Of a stretch of DNA of 48,854 nt, positions 22,655 to 30,120 are shown one piece after another (within the stretch, counting starts at the first letter, position 1; each line of letters opens with the position of its first letter). Source of the stretch: an uncultured Cellulosilyticum sp. (GTDB taxonomy: Bacteria > Bacillota > Clostridia > Lachnospirales > Cellulosilyticaceae); the NCBI GenBank assembly GCA_934725855.1, contig CAKVCL010000025.1, positions 1 to 48,854 on the forward strand. Reading direction: 5' to 3'. The translations under genes and the position numbers were made by a program. The notes below the pieces were generated by a model. The model was not told where the DNA came from. It did no database searches and saw nothing but the letters and a program-made list of their open reading frames with translations.

Positions 22655-23940
22655 TGAGGAAATCATCTGATTACTGGGGGAACAGGCTAGATGCTATTGC
22701 ACAAAACAGATTTGATAAAAGCTATGAAGAAACCATTGAACAGATTAAAAAACTGTATGATGATGCTAGTGAGAATATCAAAAATGAGATTGAAGCAATG
22801 GTTATTAAGTTAGCTGAAAAAGGAAAACTCAACCGAAGTGATTTATATAACTTTAATCGGTACATTAGATTACAAAAGACAATAAACAATGAATTGATTA
22901 AATTAGGCGGTAAAGAAAACAAGATATTTGCTGACTTGTTCGACAAAGAGTTTCTTAATGTATTTAATGCTACTCGCCAAGAAATGGGTAAGTACAAGGA
23001 GTTTTGCTTGTACAATCCTACAATGGCCAAGACAATCATTAATATGCCATGGCTAGGTGAGAACTATTCATCTAGGATATGGAAGAATACAAGCAAGTTA
23101 AGTAGAGTCTTAAAAGACAACATAGAAAAGACATTGCTACTAGGTAGTAGTAGAAGCCATATGTATAAATCAGTTATGGATGAATTAAAGGCGACCGTAG
23201 ATGATGATATGGAAAAGGCTTATAAAAATGCGGACAGGCTGATAAGAACTGAGTTAATGCACACGATTAATGAATCGCAAAGATATTGTTATAAAGAAGC
23301 GGGTTACACTAAGTTAGAGTGGCTCGCTTATTTTGATGAAAGAACTTGTGATGAATGTGCAAGTTTGAATGGTACTGTAGTAGATATTACTAGCAAAGAT
23401 GTAGCTCCCGCACACCCTCGTTGTCGCTGTACAATGATACCTGTATTAGAAAGTATTAAAGATGCTGATGATAGTAAAACCGAACTTACACATGAAGAAG
23501 AAGGAGCTATAAAGACATACATTAGTGGAGATGGTTATAAAATAAATGAGTTTCTTAGAACAGGGAGTACATTGACAACCTTCTACAAAGAGGTTATAAC
23601 TAACTTAGATAGCGCACTAGAGAAGATGCCACGTTATAGTGGAGATTTATCTAGATCTTTACATTTTGATGATGAAGAATCTTTACATGACTTTCTACAA
23701 GATCATTCAGTTGGAAACGAAGTGACTTATCCTGCATATACATCAACAACATTTGGTGATACTTATAATCCAAATGGGCAAGTTCAAATTTATATATTTG
23801 ATTCTTCAAAAGGTAGAGATATAAGCAATTTTAATCAAGGAGAGCTAGAAGTTCTTTACGAAAGAAATTCAAAATTTAGAGTTTTAGGAAGTAAAAGAAC
23901 AAAAGGTGTATACTTAATATATTTAGTGGAGGATGATTGA
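22654..23940 (+). CDS. Head morphogenesis protein fused to ADP-ribosyltransferase domain
   Basis: The first ~270 of 428 residues are a Mu F/SPP1 gp7-type minor head protein, ending in the typical AYFDERTCDECASLNGTVVDI ... APAHPRCRCTMIPV zinc-like segment. The last ~160 residues look like a mono-ADP-ribosyltransferase: Arg in YSGDLSRSL (R334), the STS-type AYTSTT (S364) and the ExE loop GELEVL (E397/E399), with VQIYIFDSS and KFRVL strands. The R-S-E triad appears intact and the ExE favours Arg modification. The enzyme would be carried in the virion. Such fusions are known in Firmicute phages; the target here is unknown. Confidence 0.87.
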   Translation: MRKSSDYWGNRLDAIAQNRFDKSYEETIEQIKKLYDDASENIKNEIEAMVIKLAEKGKLNRSDLYNFNRYIRLQKTINNELIKLGGKENKIFADLFDKEFLNVFNATRQEMGKYKEFCLYNPTMAKTIINMPWLGENYSSRIWKNTSKLSRVLKDNIEKTLLLGSSRSHMYKSVMDELKATVDDDMEKAYKNADRLIRTELMHTINESQRYCYKEAGYTKLEWLAYFDERTCDECASLNGTVVDITSKDVAPAHPRCRCTMIPVLESIKDADDSKTELTHEEEGAIKTYISGDGYKINEFLRTGSTLTTFYKEVITNLDSALEKMPRYSGDLSRSLHFDDEESLHDFLQDHSVGNEVTYPAYTSTTFGDTYNPNGQVQIYIFDSSKGRDISNFNQGELEVLYERNSKFRVLGSKRTKGVYLIYLVEDD

Positions 23941-24107
23941 TGAAGAACACTGAGAAGAAGTTATATACTGATGCGAGATGGAATGATACTAGTAGGCCTA
24001 TAGTTATTGGACATAGAGAGTTTACCGAAGAAGAAAAGAAAGAAATAGAAGAGAAAATAAAAGCTTTTAATAAAAGGCATGGAATTGTATTAGATGATGA
24101 AGAATAG
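23940..24107 (+). CDS. Small charged protein coupled to the ART gene (55 aa)
   Basis: The start codon overlaps the stop of the head/ART gene (TGATG) and GGAGGATGATTG provides the ribosome binding site. The 55-residue product is strongly charged, with an N-terminal loop (TDARWNDTSRPIVIGHREF) and a Glu/Lys helix. It is followed directly by a terminator. Given strict coupling to the ART fusion, it might be a chaperone or inhibitor of that domain; this is inference. It could also be an ordinary small head protein. Confidence 0.72.
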   Translation: MKNTEKKLYTDARWNDTSRPIVIGHREFTEEEKKEIEEKIKAFNKRHGIVLDDEE

Positions 24108-24142
24108 CACTTACTTAGACGAAGAGTAGGTGCTATTTTTAT
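24103..24142 (+). terminator. Intrinsic terminator after the ART operon segment
   Basis: AATAGCACTTACT (24103-24115) pairs with AGTAGGTGCTATT (24125-24137), thirteen pairs with one wobble, followed by TTTTAT. It interrupts the head operon just where the accessory insert begins. Confidence 0.82.
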
Positions 24143-24147
24143 ACAAC

Positions 24148-24375
24148 TTATTTTTTGTCTTTTGGAGGACAAGGGTCATTTCCGTGGCTATCTTTATTGC
24201 TTATTTTCCCATCCTTGTTATGAATGATTAATTCACTATTTTGGTTACGAGAAATTTCTCTAGCAACATCAATAGCTTCTTGTTTTGTATCAGTATGTTT
24301 AGTTGCTTTTGAGTTTCCTTCACCCTTGACATCCCAGCCACCATTAGGATTTGGTACAACATGTTGATTAGACAT
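24148..24375 (-). CDS. DUF2188 family protein
   Basis: From the ATG at 24375 the 75-residue product (SNQHVVPNPNGGWDVKGEG ... DTKQEAIDVAREISRNQNSELIIHNKDGKI ... DSHGNDPCPPKDKK) matches DUF2188, small proteins found in bacteria and phages with no known function. It lies on the minus strand inside the head operon. Its leader is identical over 23 bases to that of the minus-strand YozE-like gene at 5172, so the two are probably co-regulated morons. The ribosome binding site is AAAGGTGGTG. Confidence 0.87.
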   Translation of the reverse strand: MSNQHVVPNPNGGWDVKGEGNSKATKHTDTKQEAIDVAREISRNQNSELIIHNKDGKISNKDSHGNDPCPPKDKK

Positions 24376-24384
24376 CATATTCAC

Positions 24385-24440
24385 CACCTTTCTTTAGTAT
24401 TTCAGCTATACAAAGCTGATACATGCATTATATTACAAGA
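24385..24440 (-). promoter_or_regulatory. Hairpin leader and probable promoter of the DUF2188 gene
   Basis: Bases 24385-24407 are identical to 5391-5413, and the hairpin TCAGCT/AGCTGA (24402-24419) is conserved with a different loop. On the minus strand a TATAAT -10 box lies just upstream (24428-24433), although its -35 is poor. The identical leader before two unrelated genes indicates a shared regulatory element. Confidence 0.7.
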
Positions 24441-24514
24441 AAATTGAATATTATGTCGTAATTGAGCACTTTGTATGAGTGCTTTTATTTTATGAAAAAA
24501 GGAGAATGATACAA

Positions 24515-25213
24515 ATGGAACTAACACTTGTTAAACAGGGAGATTTTTTAGGAACGAAATGTGATTTTTATGTTGATGAGAACGAAAACATTTATATGAG
24601 TCGTACTCAAATAGGATATGCACTACAATATAGGAATCCAGCTGATGCTATTAGAATACTTCACTTAAGACATAAAGAAAGGCTTGATAGACTTAGCATA
24701 GGAGTATCGGGAGTTCAATTTGTACCCCCGATAAATAAAAACAAAAATGCTGAAAAAGTATTCATGTATACTGAGCGTGGAATTTATGCTATATGTGGTT
24801 GGTCAAATAAAGAAGTAGCTGAGAAATTTAATGATTGGGTATACGAAACAATTATTTCTCTTAGAAAGAATGGTTACTACATTGCCACTGAGAAAGATGA
24901 AAAGTGGTTAGGGGTAAGGCAAAAATCAAAAATTGAACGTAGAAGCTTTACAGATGAAGTTCAAGAGTTTGTAGCCTACGCAAAGCAAAACGGTAGCCAT
25001 AAACCGGAAATGTACTATAAGCATTTTACTAAGCTAGTAAACGATAAGCTGGGTTTAAAAAATAAACAGCGCGATGAACTTACACAAGAGCAGCTAATGG
25101 ATGTTATGGCATTGGAAAGAATAGTTTCAATGAAACTACCTAAATTAATTAATGAAAATATGGACTATCATGAAGTTTATAAGCATATCAAGAAGCTTAT
25201 ATCAATCATATAG
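24515..25213 (+). CDS. BRO-N-like antirepressor family protein
   Basis: The 232-residue protein has a BRO-N-like domain (residues ~1-125: FYVDENENIYMSRTQIGYALQYRNPADAIRILHLRHKERL ... EKVFMYTERGIYAICGWSNKEVAEKFNDWVYETIISLRKNGYYI) and a basic helical C-terminus. This family usually works in early regulation, so its position between head genes is odd. The segment 24.1-25.2 kb looks like an insertion carrying it with the DUF2188 gene. ATG 24515 follows AAAAGGAG; ATG 24506 is an alternative. Confidence 0.8.
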   Translation: MELTLVKQGDFLGTKCDFYVDENENIYMSRTQIGYALQYRNPADAIRILHLRHKERLDRLSIGVSGVQFVPPINKNKNAEKVFMYTERGIYAICGWSNKEVAEKFNDWVYETIISLRKNGYYIATEKDEKWLGVRQKSKIERRSFTDEVQEFVAYAKQNGSHKPEMYYKHFTKLVNDKLGLKNKQRDELTQEQLMDVMALERIVSMKLPKLINENMDYHEVYKHIKKLISII

Positions 25214-25298
25214 TCCTTTTATTATGCCCTGAGCATGGCGTAAAAAGGCTTAAATCCATGGGATGAAAACCCGTATAAAATCGTAGGAGGTTATAGAA

Positions 25299-25925
25299 AT
25301 GAAACGTGAAAAGCTAGAGGAACAATTAAAAGGGCTTATTACGGATGAAACAAAGCGTAAAGAAGTTATTGATAACATCATGAAAATCAATGGTGATGAT
25401 ATTGAAAAAGCAAAAGGGGAACTCGAAACTATTAAGGCAGAAAAGAAACAGCTTGAAGGTGAACTTACCACAGCTAATATAACGATTGATGATTTAAAGC
25501 AAAGCCAAGGGGACAATGCTACTTTACAAGCTAAGTTAACAGAGTATGAAAACTCTATTAAGACTATGAAGTCAGAACATGAAGCAGAGCTTACGAAATT
25601 AGCACGTGAAAGTCTTTTAACCAAGGCATTAGGCAAGTATAAAGCTAAGAATGAAATCGCAGTTAAGGCATTAATAGGCGAAATCAATGCCAAGGATGAT
25701 AAGGACTATGAAACTTTGTTAGACAATCGATTGAAAGAACTATCTAGTGCAGACGATACCAAGTTTATGTTTGGTGAGCAGCAAGTTGTTACTCATTACA
25801 ATCCAGATGGTGGCGACCCAGCTCCAACTAAAGGATATGGGGAAACTTATGCAGAATCAAGAAATACAGTTGCAACACCAGCATATAACCCATGGACACA
25901 GACAAGTGCTGTGCAAACAAAATAA
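25299..25925 (+). CDS. Capsid scaffolding protein (Gp20-like)
   Basis: The 208-residue protein is a long acidic coiled coil (~1-120) followed by a short C-terminal domain (NEIAVKALIGEINAKDDKDYETLLDNRLKELSSAD ... FMFGEQQV) and a Pro/Thr/Asn tail. This is the Gp20-type scaffolding pattern: it directs procapsid assembly and is then removed. It starts behind GTAGGAGG and precedes the decoration and major capsid genes, as expected. Confidence 0.9.
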   Translation: MKREKLEEQLKGLITDETKRKEVIDNIMKINGDDIEKAKGELETIKAEKKQLEGELTTANITIDDLKQSQGDNATLQAKLTEYENSIKTMKSEHEAELTKLARESLLTKALGKYKAKNEIAVKALIGEINAKDDKDYETLLDNRLKELSSADDTKFMFGEQQVVTHYNPDGGDPAPTKGYGETYAESRNTVATPAYNPWTQTSAVQTK

Positions 25926-25938
25926 GGAGGAATGACAC

Positions 25939-26301
25939 ATGTATGTAAAAGAAGTAGGTTATACGAATCGACCAGAATTTTTAGTTGCTGAACATCATGT
26001 ATGCTTTACAAAAACAGCAGTTAATACAGGATTAGAAGCAGATGATACAGGGAAAATTTATTTCCCTAAAGGTGCATTGATCGATGCAGAAGGAAAAATT
26101 GTAACTGTAGAATCAGGTACTCCAAGTACTACACCTGTAGGAATTACGTTTAATACAGAGGATGTGACGTATGGACCACAACCAATGGCGGTACTCGTAG
26201 AAGGATATATTAATGCAGATCGTTTATATGGAGACGGTGTTCCTGAATACGTTAAATCAGATGCCTTCAAGGCATTATTACCAAAAATCACAGTAATGTA
26301 A
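25939..26301 (+). CDS. Capsid decoration/head stabilisation protein
   Basis: The 120-residue beta-rich protein has an early segment like phage head-decoration proteins (GDxGKIYFPKGALIDAEGKIVTVESG; PVGITFNTEDVTYGPQPMAVLVEGYINADRL). Its position between scaffold and major capsid genes, size and beta content fit a gpD-like decoration protein. It starts 13 bases after the scaffold stop, behind AAGGAGG. Confidence 0.83.
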   Translation: MYVKEVGYTNRPEFLVAEHHVCFTKTAVNTGLEADDTGKIYFPKGALIDAEGKIVTVESGTPSTTPVGITFNTEDVTYGPQPMAVLVEGYINADRLYGDGVPEYVKSDAFKALLPKITVM

Positions 26302-26317
26302 GGAAGGGGCGATATAA

Positions 26318-27340
26318 ATGCCAAGAGTAGAAGATATTTTAAATCATAGACAGTTAATTGATTACACAAAGGTAAGAACAATTCCACCAATGATTGGCGA
26401 GACACTTTTCCCAACAGCACCAAAATTAGAAGGTATTGAAGCGGAACTTGTAAAGGGTGCAAACAATACACCTATTGCAGCATCCATCCATGCTTTTGAC
26501 TCAGAAACAGAAATTGGCAGCCTTGAAGATGCAAAAGTAACTTTACAAGAGCTTGCTTTAATTAAGCGTAAGTACAAAGTTACAGAGAAAGAGATTATTG
26601 CACTTGCAAATCCTCGCAACAGCAGAGAGGAAGCGCAGCTTATTAACAAATTATTTGATCATGTAGATATTCTTACAAATGGAATTTTGGCTAGAGTTGA
26701 AGCTATGAGACTGGAAGCACTTGCAACCGGTAAGCTTACTATTAATGAAAATGGGTTTAAAGCAATTATTGATTATGGCATGCCATCAGCTAATAAAGTA
26801 TCAAAGAAATGGTCAGATGGTACAGGTTCAATCCTTGATGATATTTATAACTTGTCAAGCGCTATTAAAACCGCAACAGGGTTTAAGCCAACTAGAGCAT
26901 TAACTTCAACGACAACCTTAAATGTTGTATTGAAAGATGCAACCATTAGAAAAGCAGTATTTGGTGTAAATTCAGATATGATTTTATCTGTTAATAAACT
27001 GAATGAATTTTTAGCAGCTAACTCTATGCCACAGATTGCAGTATATGATGAGCTTTATCGTGTTCAAGGGAAGGATGGTAAATATAGCACAAAAAGATAT
27101 TTGCCAGAGTCAGCATTTGTCCTTATGCCAGACGGCAAGTTAGGTGATACTTTCTATGGTGTGACAGCTGAGGAATTAGAACTTAGAAATGATCCTAGTA
27201 TTAAGCTTGAAGAAATCGGAAATATCTTAGTAGAGCAATACAATACAACTGATCCAGTAGCTAAATGGATTAAGGCAGTTGCTACAGCAATGCCATCTTT
27301 CCCATATGCTGATCAAGTTGGTGTCATTACAGTATCTTAA
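26318..27340 (+). CDS. Major capsid protein (phage_cap_E family)
   Basis: The 340-residue protein matches the lambda gpE-like capsid family: N-terminal IPPMIGETLFPTAP, ELALIKRKYKVTEKEI, the E-loop region, and conserved C-terminal TFYGVTAEELELR and YNTTDPVAKWIKAVATAMPSFPYADQVGVI. It forms the HK97-fold capsid shell. There is no sign of an internal protease or N-terminal delta domain. A hairpin terminator follows at once, which would leave capsid mRNA abundant relative to tail mRNA. Confidence 0.95.
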   Translation: MPRVEDILNHRQLIDYTKVRTIPPMIGETLFPTAPKLEGIEAELVKGANNTPIAASIHAFDSETEIGSLEDAKVTLQELALIKRKYKVTEKEIIALANPRNSREEAQLINKLFDHVDILTNGILARVEAMRLEALATGKLTINENGFKAIIDYGMPSANKVSKKWSDGTGSILDDIYNLSSAIKTATGFKPTRALTSTTTLNVVLKDATIRKAVFGVNSDMILSVNKLNEFLAANSMPQIAVYDELYRVQGKDGKYSTKRYLPESAFVLMPDGKLGDTFYGVTAEELELRNDPSIKLEEIGNILVEQYNTTDPVAKWIKAVATAMPSFPYADQVGVITVS

Positions 27341-27363
27341 GAGGACTCTAAAGTCCTCTTTTA
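27339..27363 (+). terminator. Hairpin terminator after the major capsid gene
   Basis: AAGAGGACT (27339-27347) and AGTCCTCTT (27352-27360) form a 9-bp stem with a 4-base loop, followed by a short TTAAG. The short T-run suggests a partial terminator that reduces transcription of the connector genes. Confidence 0.7.
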
Positions 27364-27393
27364 AGGTAAGGTACATAAAAGGAGAGAGAGGGC

Positions 27394-27699
27394 GTGGCTA
27401 TGCTAGAAGATTTTAAGACAGATTTAGGCATATTTGATAAAGAGCGAGATGGTCAATTACAAAGATTATTAGATAAAGCAACTATTGATATCATTAATTT
27501 CACTCACCAAAGCAAAGCATACTGCGAGAAGAATTTGAGTGAACAAATCATTGATCTAGCAACTATTAAGTTTAATAGAAAAGGCTCTGAGGGATTAACT
27601 TCGCAATCTAATAGTGGTTCTTCTGAAAGCTATAGTAGTGATATACCATTACCTATACAGCGCACACTTGTTGCACATAGAAAGCCGGTGTGGAAATGA
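27394..27699 (+). CDS. Head-tail connector protein (gp6-like)
   Basis: The 101-residue protein (LEDFKTDLGIFDKERDGQLQRLLDKATIDIINFTHQS ... LSEQIIDLATIKFNRKGSEGLTSQSNSGSSESYSSDIP) matches the HK97 gp6/SPP1 gp15-type connector that binds the portal. GTG at 27394 and ATG at 27400 are both possible starts behind GGAGAGAGAGGG. It overlaps the next gene by an ATGA. Confidence 0.88.
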   Translation: MAMLEDFKTDLGIFDKERDGQLQRLLDKATIDIINFTHQSKAYCEKNLSEQIIDLATIKFNRKGSEGLTSQSNSGSSESYSSDIPLPIQRTLVAHRKPVWK

Positions 27700-28019
27700 G
27701 TATCTACAGTAGGCAAAAGAAAATAGAGTTGCAGGTAGCGAGCTTGAAGCAAGATAAAAGAAGTGGAAAGATGGTTCCTTCATATGAGAAAGTAAAAGAC
27801 ATTTATGTAGATATCAATTTTTCTACTATGGCACAGAAAGTAAATGTTGAGAAATTTAAGGACTGCGAATATGTAGGCTCTACAGAATACAAGGATTTTG
27901 ATTTATCAAAGGATTATAAATTAGTTGATGGTGATATCTTATATGAAATTAAGAGTATCAATACGATACCTAGAAGAACGCAGCTGATTCTTAGAAGGGT
28001 GGTAGATGCTAATGGCTGA
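27696..28019 (+). CDS. Head closure/head-tail adaptor
   Basis: The 107-residue protein (residues ~65-100: DLSKDYKLVDGDILYEIKSINTIPRRTQLILRRV) has the beta-barrel pattern of the phage head-tail joining family (SPP1 gp16-like). It follows the connector in the conserved order. ATG at 27696 overlaps the previous stop. Confidence 0.85.
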   Translation: MSIYSRQKKIELQVASLKQDKRSGKMVPSYEKVKDIYVDINFSTMAQKVNVEKFKDCEYVGSTEYKDFDLSKDYKLVDGDILYEIKSINTIPRRTQLILRRVVDANG

Positions 28020-28425
28020 TATCCATGTGACTAATACCATAGAAATGAATGTGTCTGCACTATTAAGTAGTGGACTACAGCAGAAGATATCTAAAAGGTT
28101 AGATATGGCAGGGCAATTGGTTGAGAATGAAGCCAAAAGAAATTGTCCAGTTGATGCAGGTGTCTTACGCGGGTCTATTACTCATGTTACTGTAGGGAAT
28201 ACTTGCACCATAGGCACAAATGTAGAATATGCCGGCTATGTAGAAAAAGGTACAGGTATTTATGCGGCTGATGGAAACGGTCGTAAAGAAGTACCTTGGA
28301 AATATCAAACCCCTAATGGAAAATGGCATAGTACTTATGGTAGGAAACCTAAACCTTATTTGCAACCTGCCATTGATAACAACTTAGATAAAATAAAACA
28401 AACGCTCTCGGAGGTGTTCAAATGA
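28006..28425 (+). CDS. HK97 gp10-like neck/tail component
   Basis: The 139-residue protein contains the gp10 family signature GQLVENEAKRNCPVDAGVLRGSITH and EYAGYVEKGTG, ending PYLQPAIDNNLDKIKQTL. HK97 gp10-type proteins join head and tail. It overlaps both neighbours by a few bases. ATG 28006 and ATG 28012 are both possible starts. Confidence 0.9.
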   Translation: MLMADIHVTNTIEMNVSALLSSGLQQKISKRLDMAGQLVENEAKRNCPVDAGVLRGSITHVTVGNTCTIGTNVEYAGYVEKGTGIYAADGNGRKEVPWKYQTPNGKWHSTYGRKPKPYLQPAIDNNLDKIKQTLSEVFK

Positions 28426-28805
28426 CAGTACTAGATGAACTGTTAAAACTTCTTAGAGAAAATACAAATCTTAAAGAACTGTTAAGCTCAAGTGAAGAAG
28501 ATGATAAAATTTATCCATTTAGTACAAGTATGATACAAGACTGTATTGTTTATAAGCTTGTACCACTTATGGTAGACGACTTTATAGAGCAGAGTAGATT
28601 TGAAGTAAATTGTATTGCGACAGATGTCTTTAAAGTGTATGAAATTTTAGAGGAAGTGAAGAAATCCCTTATTACATTTGGGGATGAAATGAAAACAGAA
28701 CACATTATAGAAATTAGCCAAAATGGTGGTAGTGACCCGATGGAAACAGATGTTGGAACTTATCATGTATTTGGCTTTTTTAGTGTTAAAAATCTTAAGT
28801 ATTAG
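28422..28805 (+). CDS. Tail completion/terminator protein
   Basis: The 127-residue protein (VLDELLKLLRENTNLKELLS ... PFSTSMIQDCIVYKLVPLMVDDFIEQSRFEVNCIATDVFKVYEILEEVKKSLI ... GTYHVFGFFSV) has the DUF3168-like alpha/beta pattern of tail-terminator proteins. It lies between the gp10-like gene and the major tail gene, the expected place. The start follows CGGAGGTG. Confidence 0.82.
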   Translation: MTVLDELLKLLRENTNLKELLSSSEEDDKIYPFSTSMIQDCIVYKLVPLMVDDFIEQSRFEVNCIATDVFKVYEILEEVKKSLITFGDEMKTEHIIEISQNGGSDPMETDVGTYHVFGFFSVKNLKY

Positions 28806-28817
28806 GAGGATAAGAGG

Positions 28818-29441
28818 ATGATTAAAGCTACAGATTACAATGTATGTTCAGGAAAAGCGTATTGTGTATTATATAACGAATCCACAGGAATTCCTGAGGA
28901 CTTAGCATCTTTAGCTAAGCCAGAAAATTTACTAGCACACATTAAGGGCGGTGCGACATTAAGCTATAAACCTACGTTTTATGAGGATCATGATGATTTA
29001 GAGGAAGTTTCTATTATGTTCCCAACAAAAGAAGAAGTTACATTCAAAACGAAATTTATTACATGGAATGCAGAGGTACTAGAGAAGCTTTGCCAAACAG
29101 CAGTTGTTGAAAATAATGATACCACAGGAGAAGAAATTATTGATATCGGTGGGGCTGAAAATTTCAAGGACAACAGGTACATCTTATATTTTGTGGGTGA
29201 GGGGGCTGCGGCAAATGGCCTTAAGATTTTGATGAAAGGATATAATAAGGCTGGTTTTGATATTAGTTTTGTTAAGGACAATGCAACCCAGCCGGAAATG
29301 GAATTTGTTTGCGAAGGATTTAAAAAACCTAATGGCAAAACGACTAAAGCACGTATCTTTAGAAAAGGTCAAAAAGTAGTCCAAGCGCCAGATCAAACAA
29401 CAGAAGACACTATACAAGAAGATAAGGACCAAGGACAGTAG
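28818..29441 (+). CDS. Major tail protein
   Basis: The 207-residue protein begins KATDYNVCSGKAYCVLYNESTG and continues with a beta-rich tail-tube fold (LEEVSIMFPTKEEVTFKTKFITWNAEVLEKLC ... LKILMKGYNKAGFDISFVKDN). Its place before the chaperone frames and tape measure identifies it as the tail tube subunit. A strong terminator follows, consistent with high expression of a structural subunit. Confidence 0.9.
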   Translation: MIKATDYNVCSGKAYCVLYNESTGIPEDLASLAKPENLLAHIKGGATLSYKPTFYEDHDDLEEVSIMFPTKEEVTFKTKFITWNAEVLEKLCQTAVVENNDTTGEEIIDIGGAENFKDNRYILYFVGEGAAANGLKILMKGYNKAGFDISFVKDNATQPEMEFVCEGFKKPNGKTTKARIFRKGQKVVQAPDQTTEDTIQEDKDQGQ

Positions 29442-29442
29442 G

Positions 29443-29475
29443 ATAGAGAGGGAAAGAAGCCCTCTCTATTTTAAT
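29443..29475 (+). terminator. Intrinsic terminator after the major tail gene
   Basis: ATAGAGAGGG (29443-29452) and CCCTCTCTAT (29460-29469) form a perfect 10-bp stem with a 7-base loop, followed by TTTTAAT. Confidence 0.85.
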
Positions 29476-29497
29476 CGAATAGTAGGGAGTGAATAGA

Positions 29498-29809
29498 ATG
29501 CTGAATTTACAACAAATAGAGGAAAGATACTGTGAGGTACAACTTACAGAAGAACAAGGTGTACTTCATTTGAGAAAGCCTAGTAAGGCTCTATATGATG
29601 CATTGGTGAAACTAAGTCATAAACTTAATAACATGGATGATAAACAGGAACTTGAAGAAACACTTAGTTTAGGTGTAAGAATTTTAAACAGAAATATTGA
29701 AGGCATCGAATTTAAGAATTCTGACTTAAATTTTACTCAGGCTGATGCCTTAGTTTGTGAGTATATGACATGGATTATGGGGTATCTTAGGGAAAACTCA
29801 AAAAACTAA
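29498..29809 (+). CDS. Tail assembly chaperone (gpG-like)
   Basis: ATG at 29498 follows AGGGAG. The 103-residue helical, acidic protein is the gpG-type chaperone that binds the tape measure before tail tube assembly. It ends at TAA 29807 immediately after the slippery heptamer A-AAA-AAC, so a fraction of ribosomes should shift to produce the fused gpGT-type protein encoded through 30120. Confidence 0.88.
   Translation: MLNLQQIEERYCEVQLTEEQGVLHLRKPSKALYDALVKLSHKLNNMDDKQELEETLSLGVRILNRNIEGIEFKNSDLNFTQADALVCEYMTWIMGYLRENSKN
29800..29806 (+). other. Programmed -1 ribosomal frameshift site
   Basis: The heptamer A-AAA-AAC is in the correct zero-frame phase (TCA AAA AAC TAA) and is followed directly by the stop. 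The -1 frame is open from 29791 to 30120. A TTCCTT/AAGGAA stem (29813-29818 with 29836-29841) starts 6 bases later and could stimulate slippage. Tail chaperone frameshifts at this place are conserved in tailed phages. Confidence 0.88.
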
Positions 29810-30120
29810 GTATTCCTTACACTCCTTATTATGAAAAGGAACAAAAGGGAAGACCGACGTATAGCACATGTACAAGAGAGTTACACATCATTAAAGAATA
29901 TACAGGTCTTTCGTTTTTGGAAATATTGAACAGATTGGATATAGATGAATATATGCTCCTATTAAGAGACGCCTTCATCTACAATATGAGCAATACTAAG
30001 GAGGGTAGGGAGTATTTAGAAGAAGCATATGCTTATGAACAGATTGAAGCGACTAGAGTAGATGAAAGGTTATTTAATACACCTTTATTTGAAATTGAAG
30101 AGGAAGGAGGAGAGAAATGA
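29806..30120 (+). CDS. C-terminal extension of the tail chaperone (gpT-like, by -1 frameshift)
   Basis: This frame has no good start of its own. Read after a -1 shift at 29800-29806 it adds 104 residues to the chaperone, giving a ~207-residue fusion. The extension runs LSIPYTPYYEKEQKGRP, then a helical part (LDIDEYMLLLRDAFIYNMSNTKEGREYLEEAYA), ending with an acidic EIEEEGGEK. The order gpG, gpGT, tape measure is the conserved one. Its end overlaps the tape measure start by 4 bases. Confidence 0.85.
   Translation, partial: LSIPYTPYYEKEQKGRPTYSTCTRELHIIKEYTGLSFLEILNRLDIDEYMLLLRDAFIYNMSNTKEGREYLEEAYAYEQIEATRVDERLFNTPLFEIEEEGGEK

Noticed and set aside
25250..25693. 147-codon minus-strand open frame over the scaffold gene
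   Set aside because: It is antisense to a clear coiled-coil scaffold and has the Ser-rich composition of an antisense shadow.
29917..30120. Separate 67-residue gene starting with TTG
   Set aside because: No ribosome binding site; the frame is open back to 29791 and fits the -1 frameshift extension of the tail chaperone.
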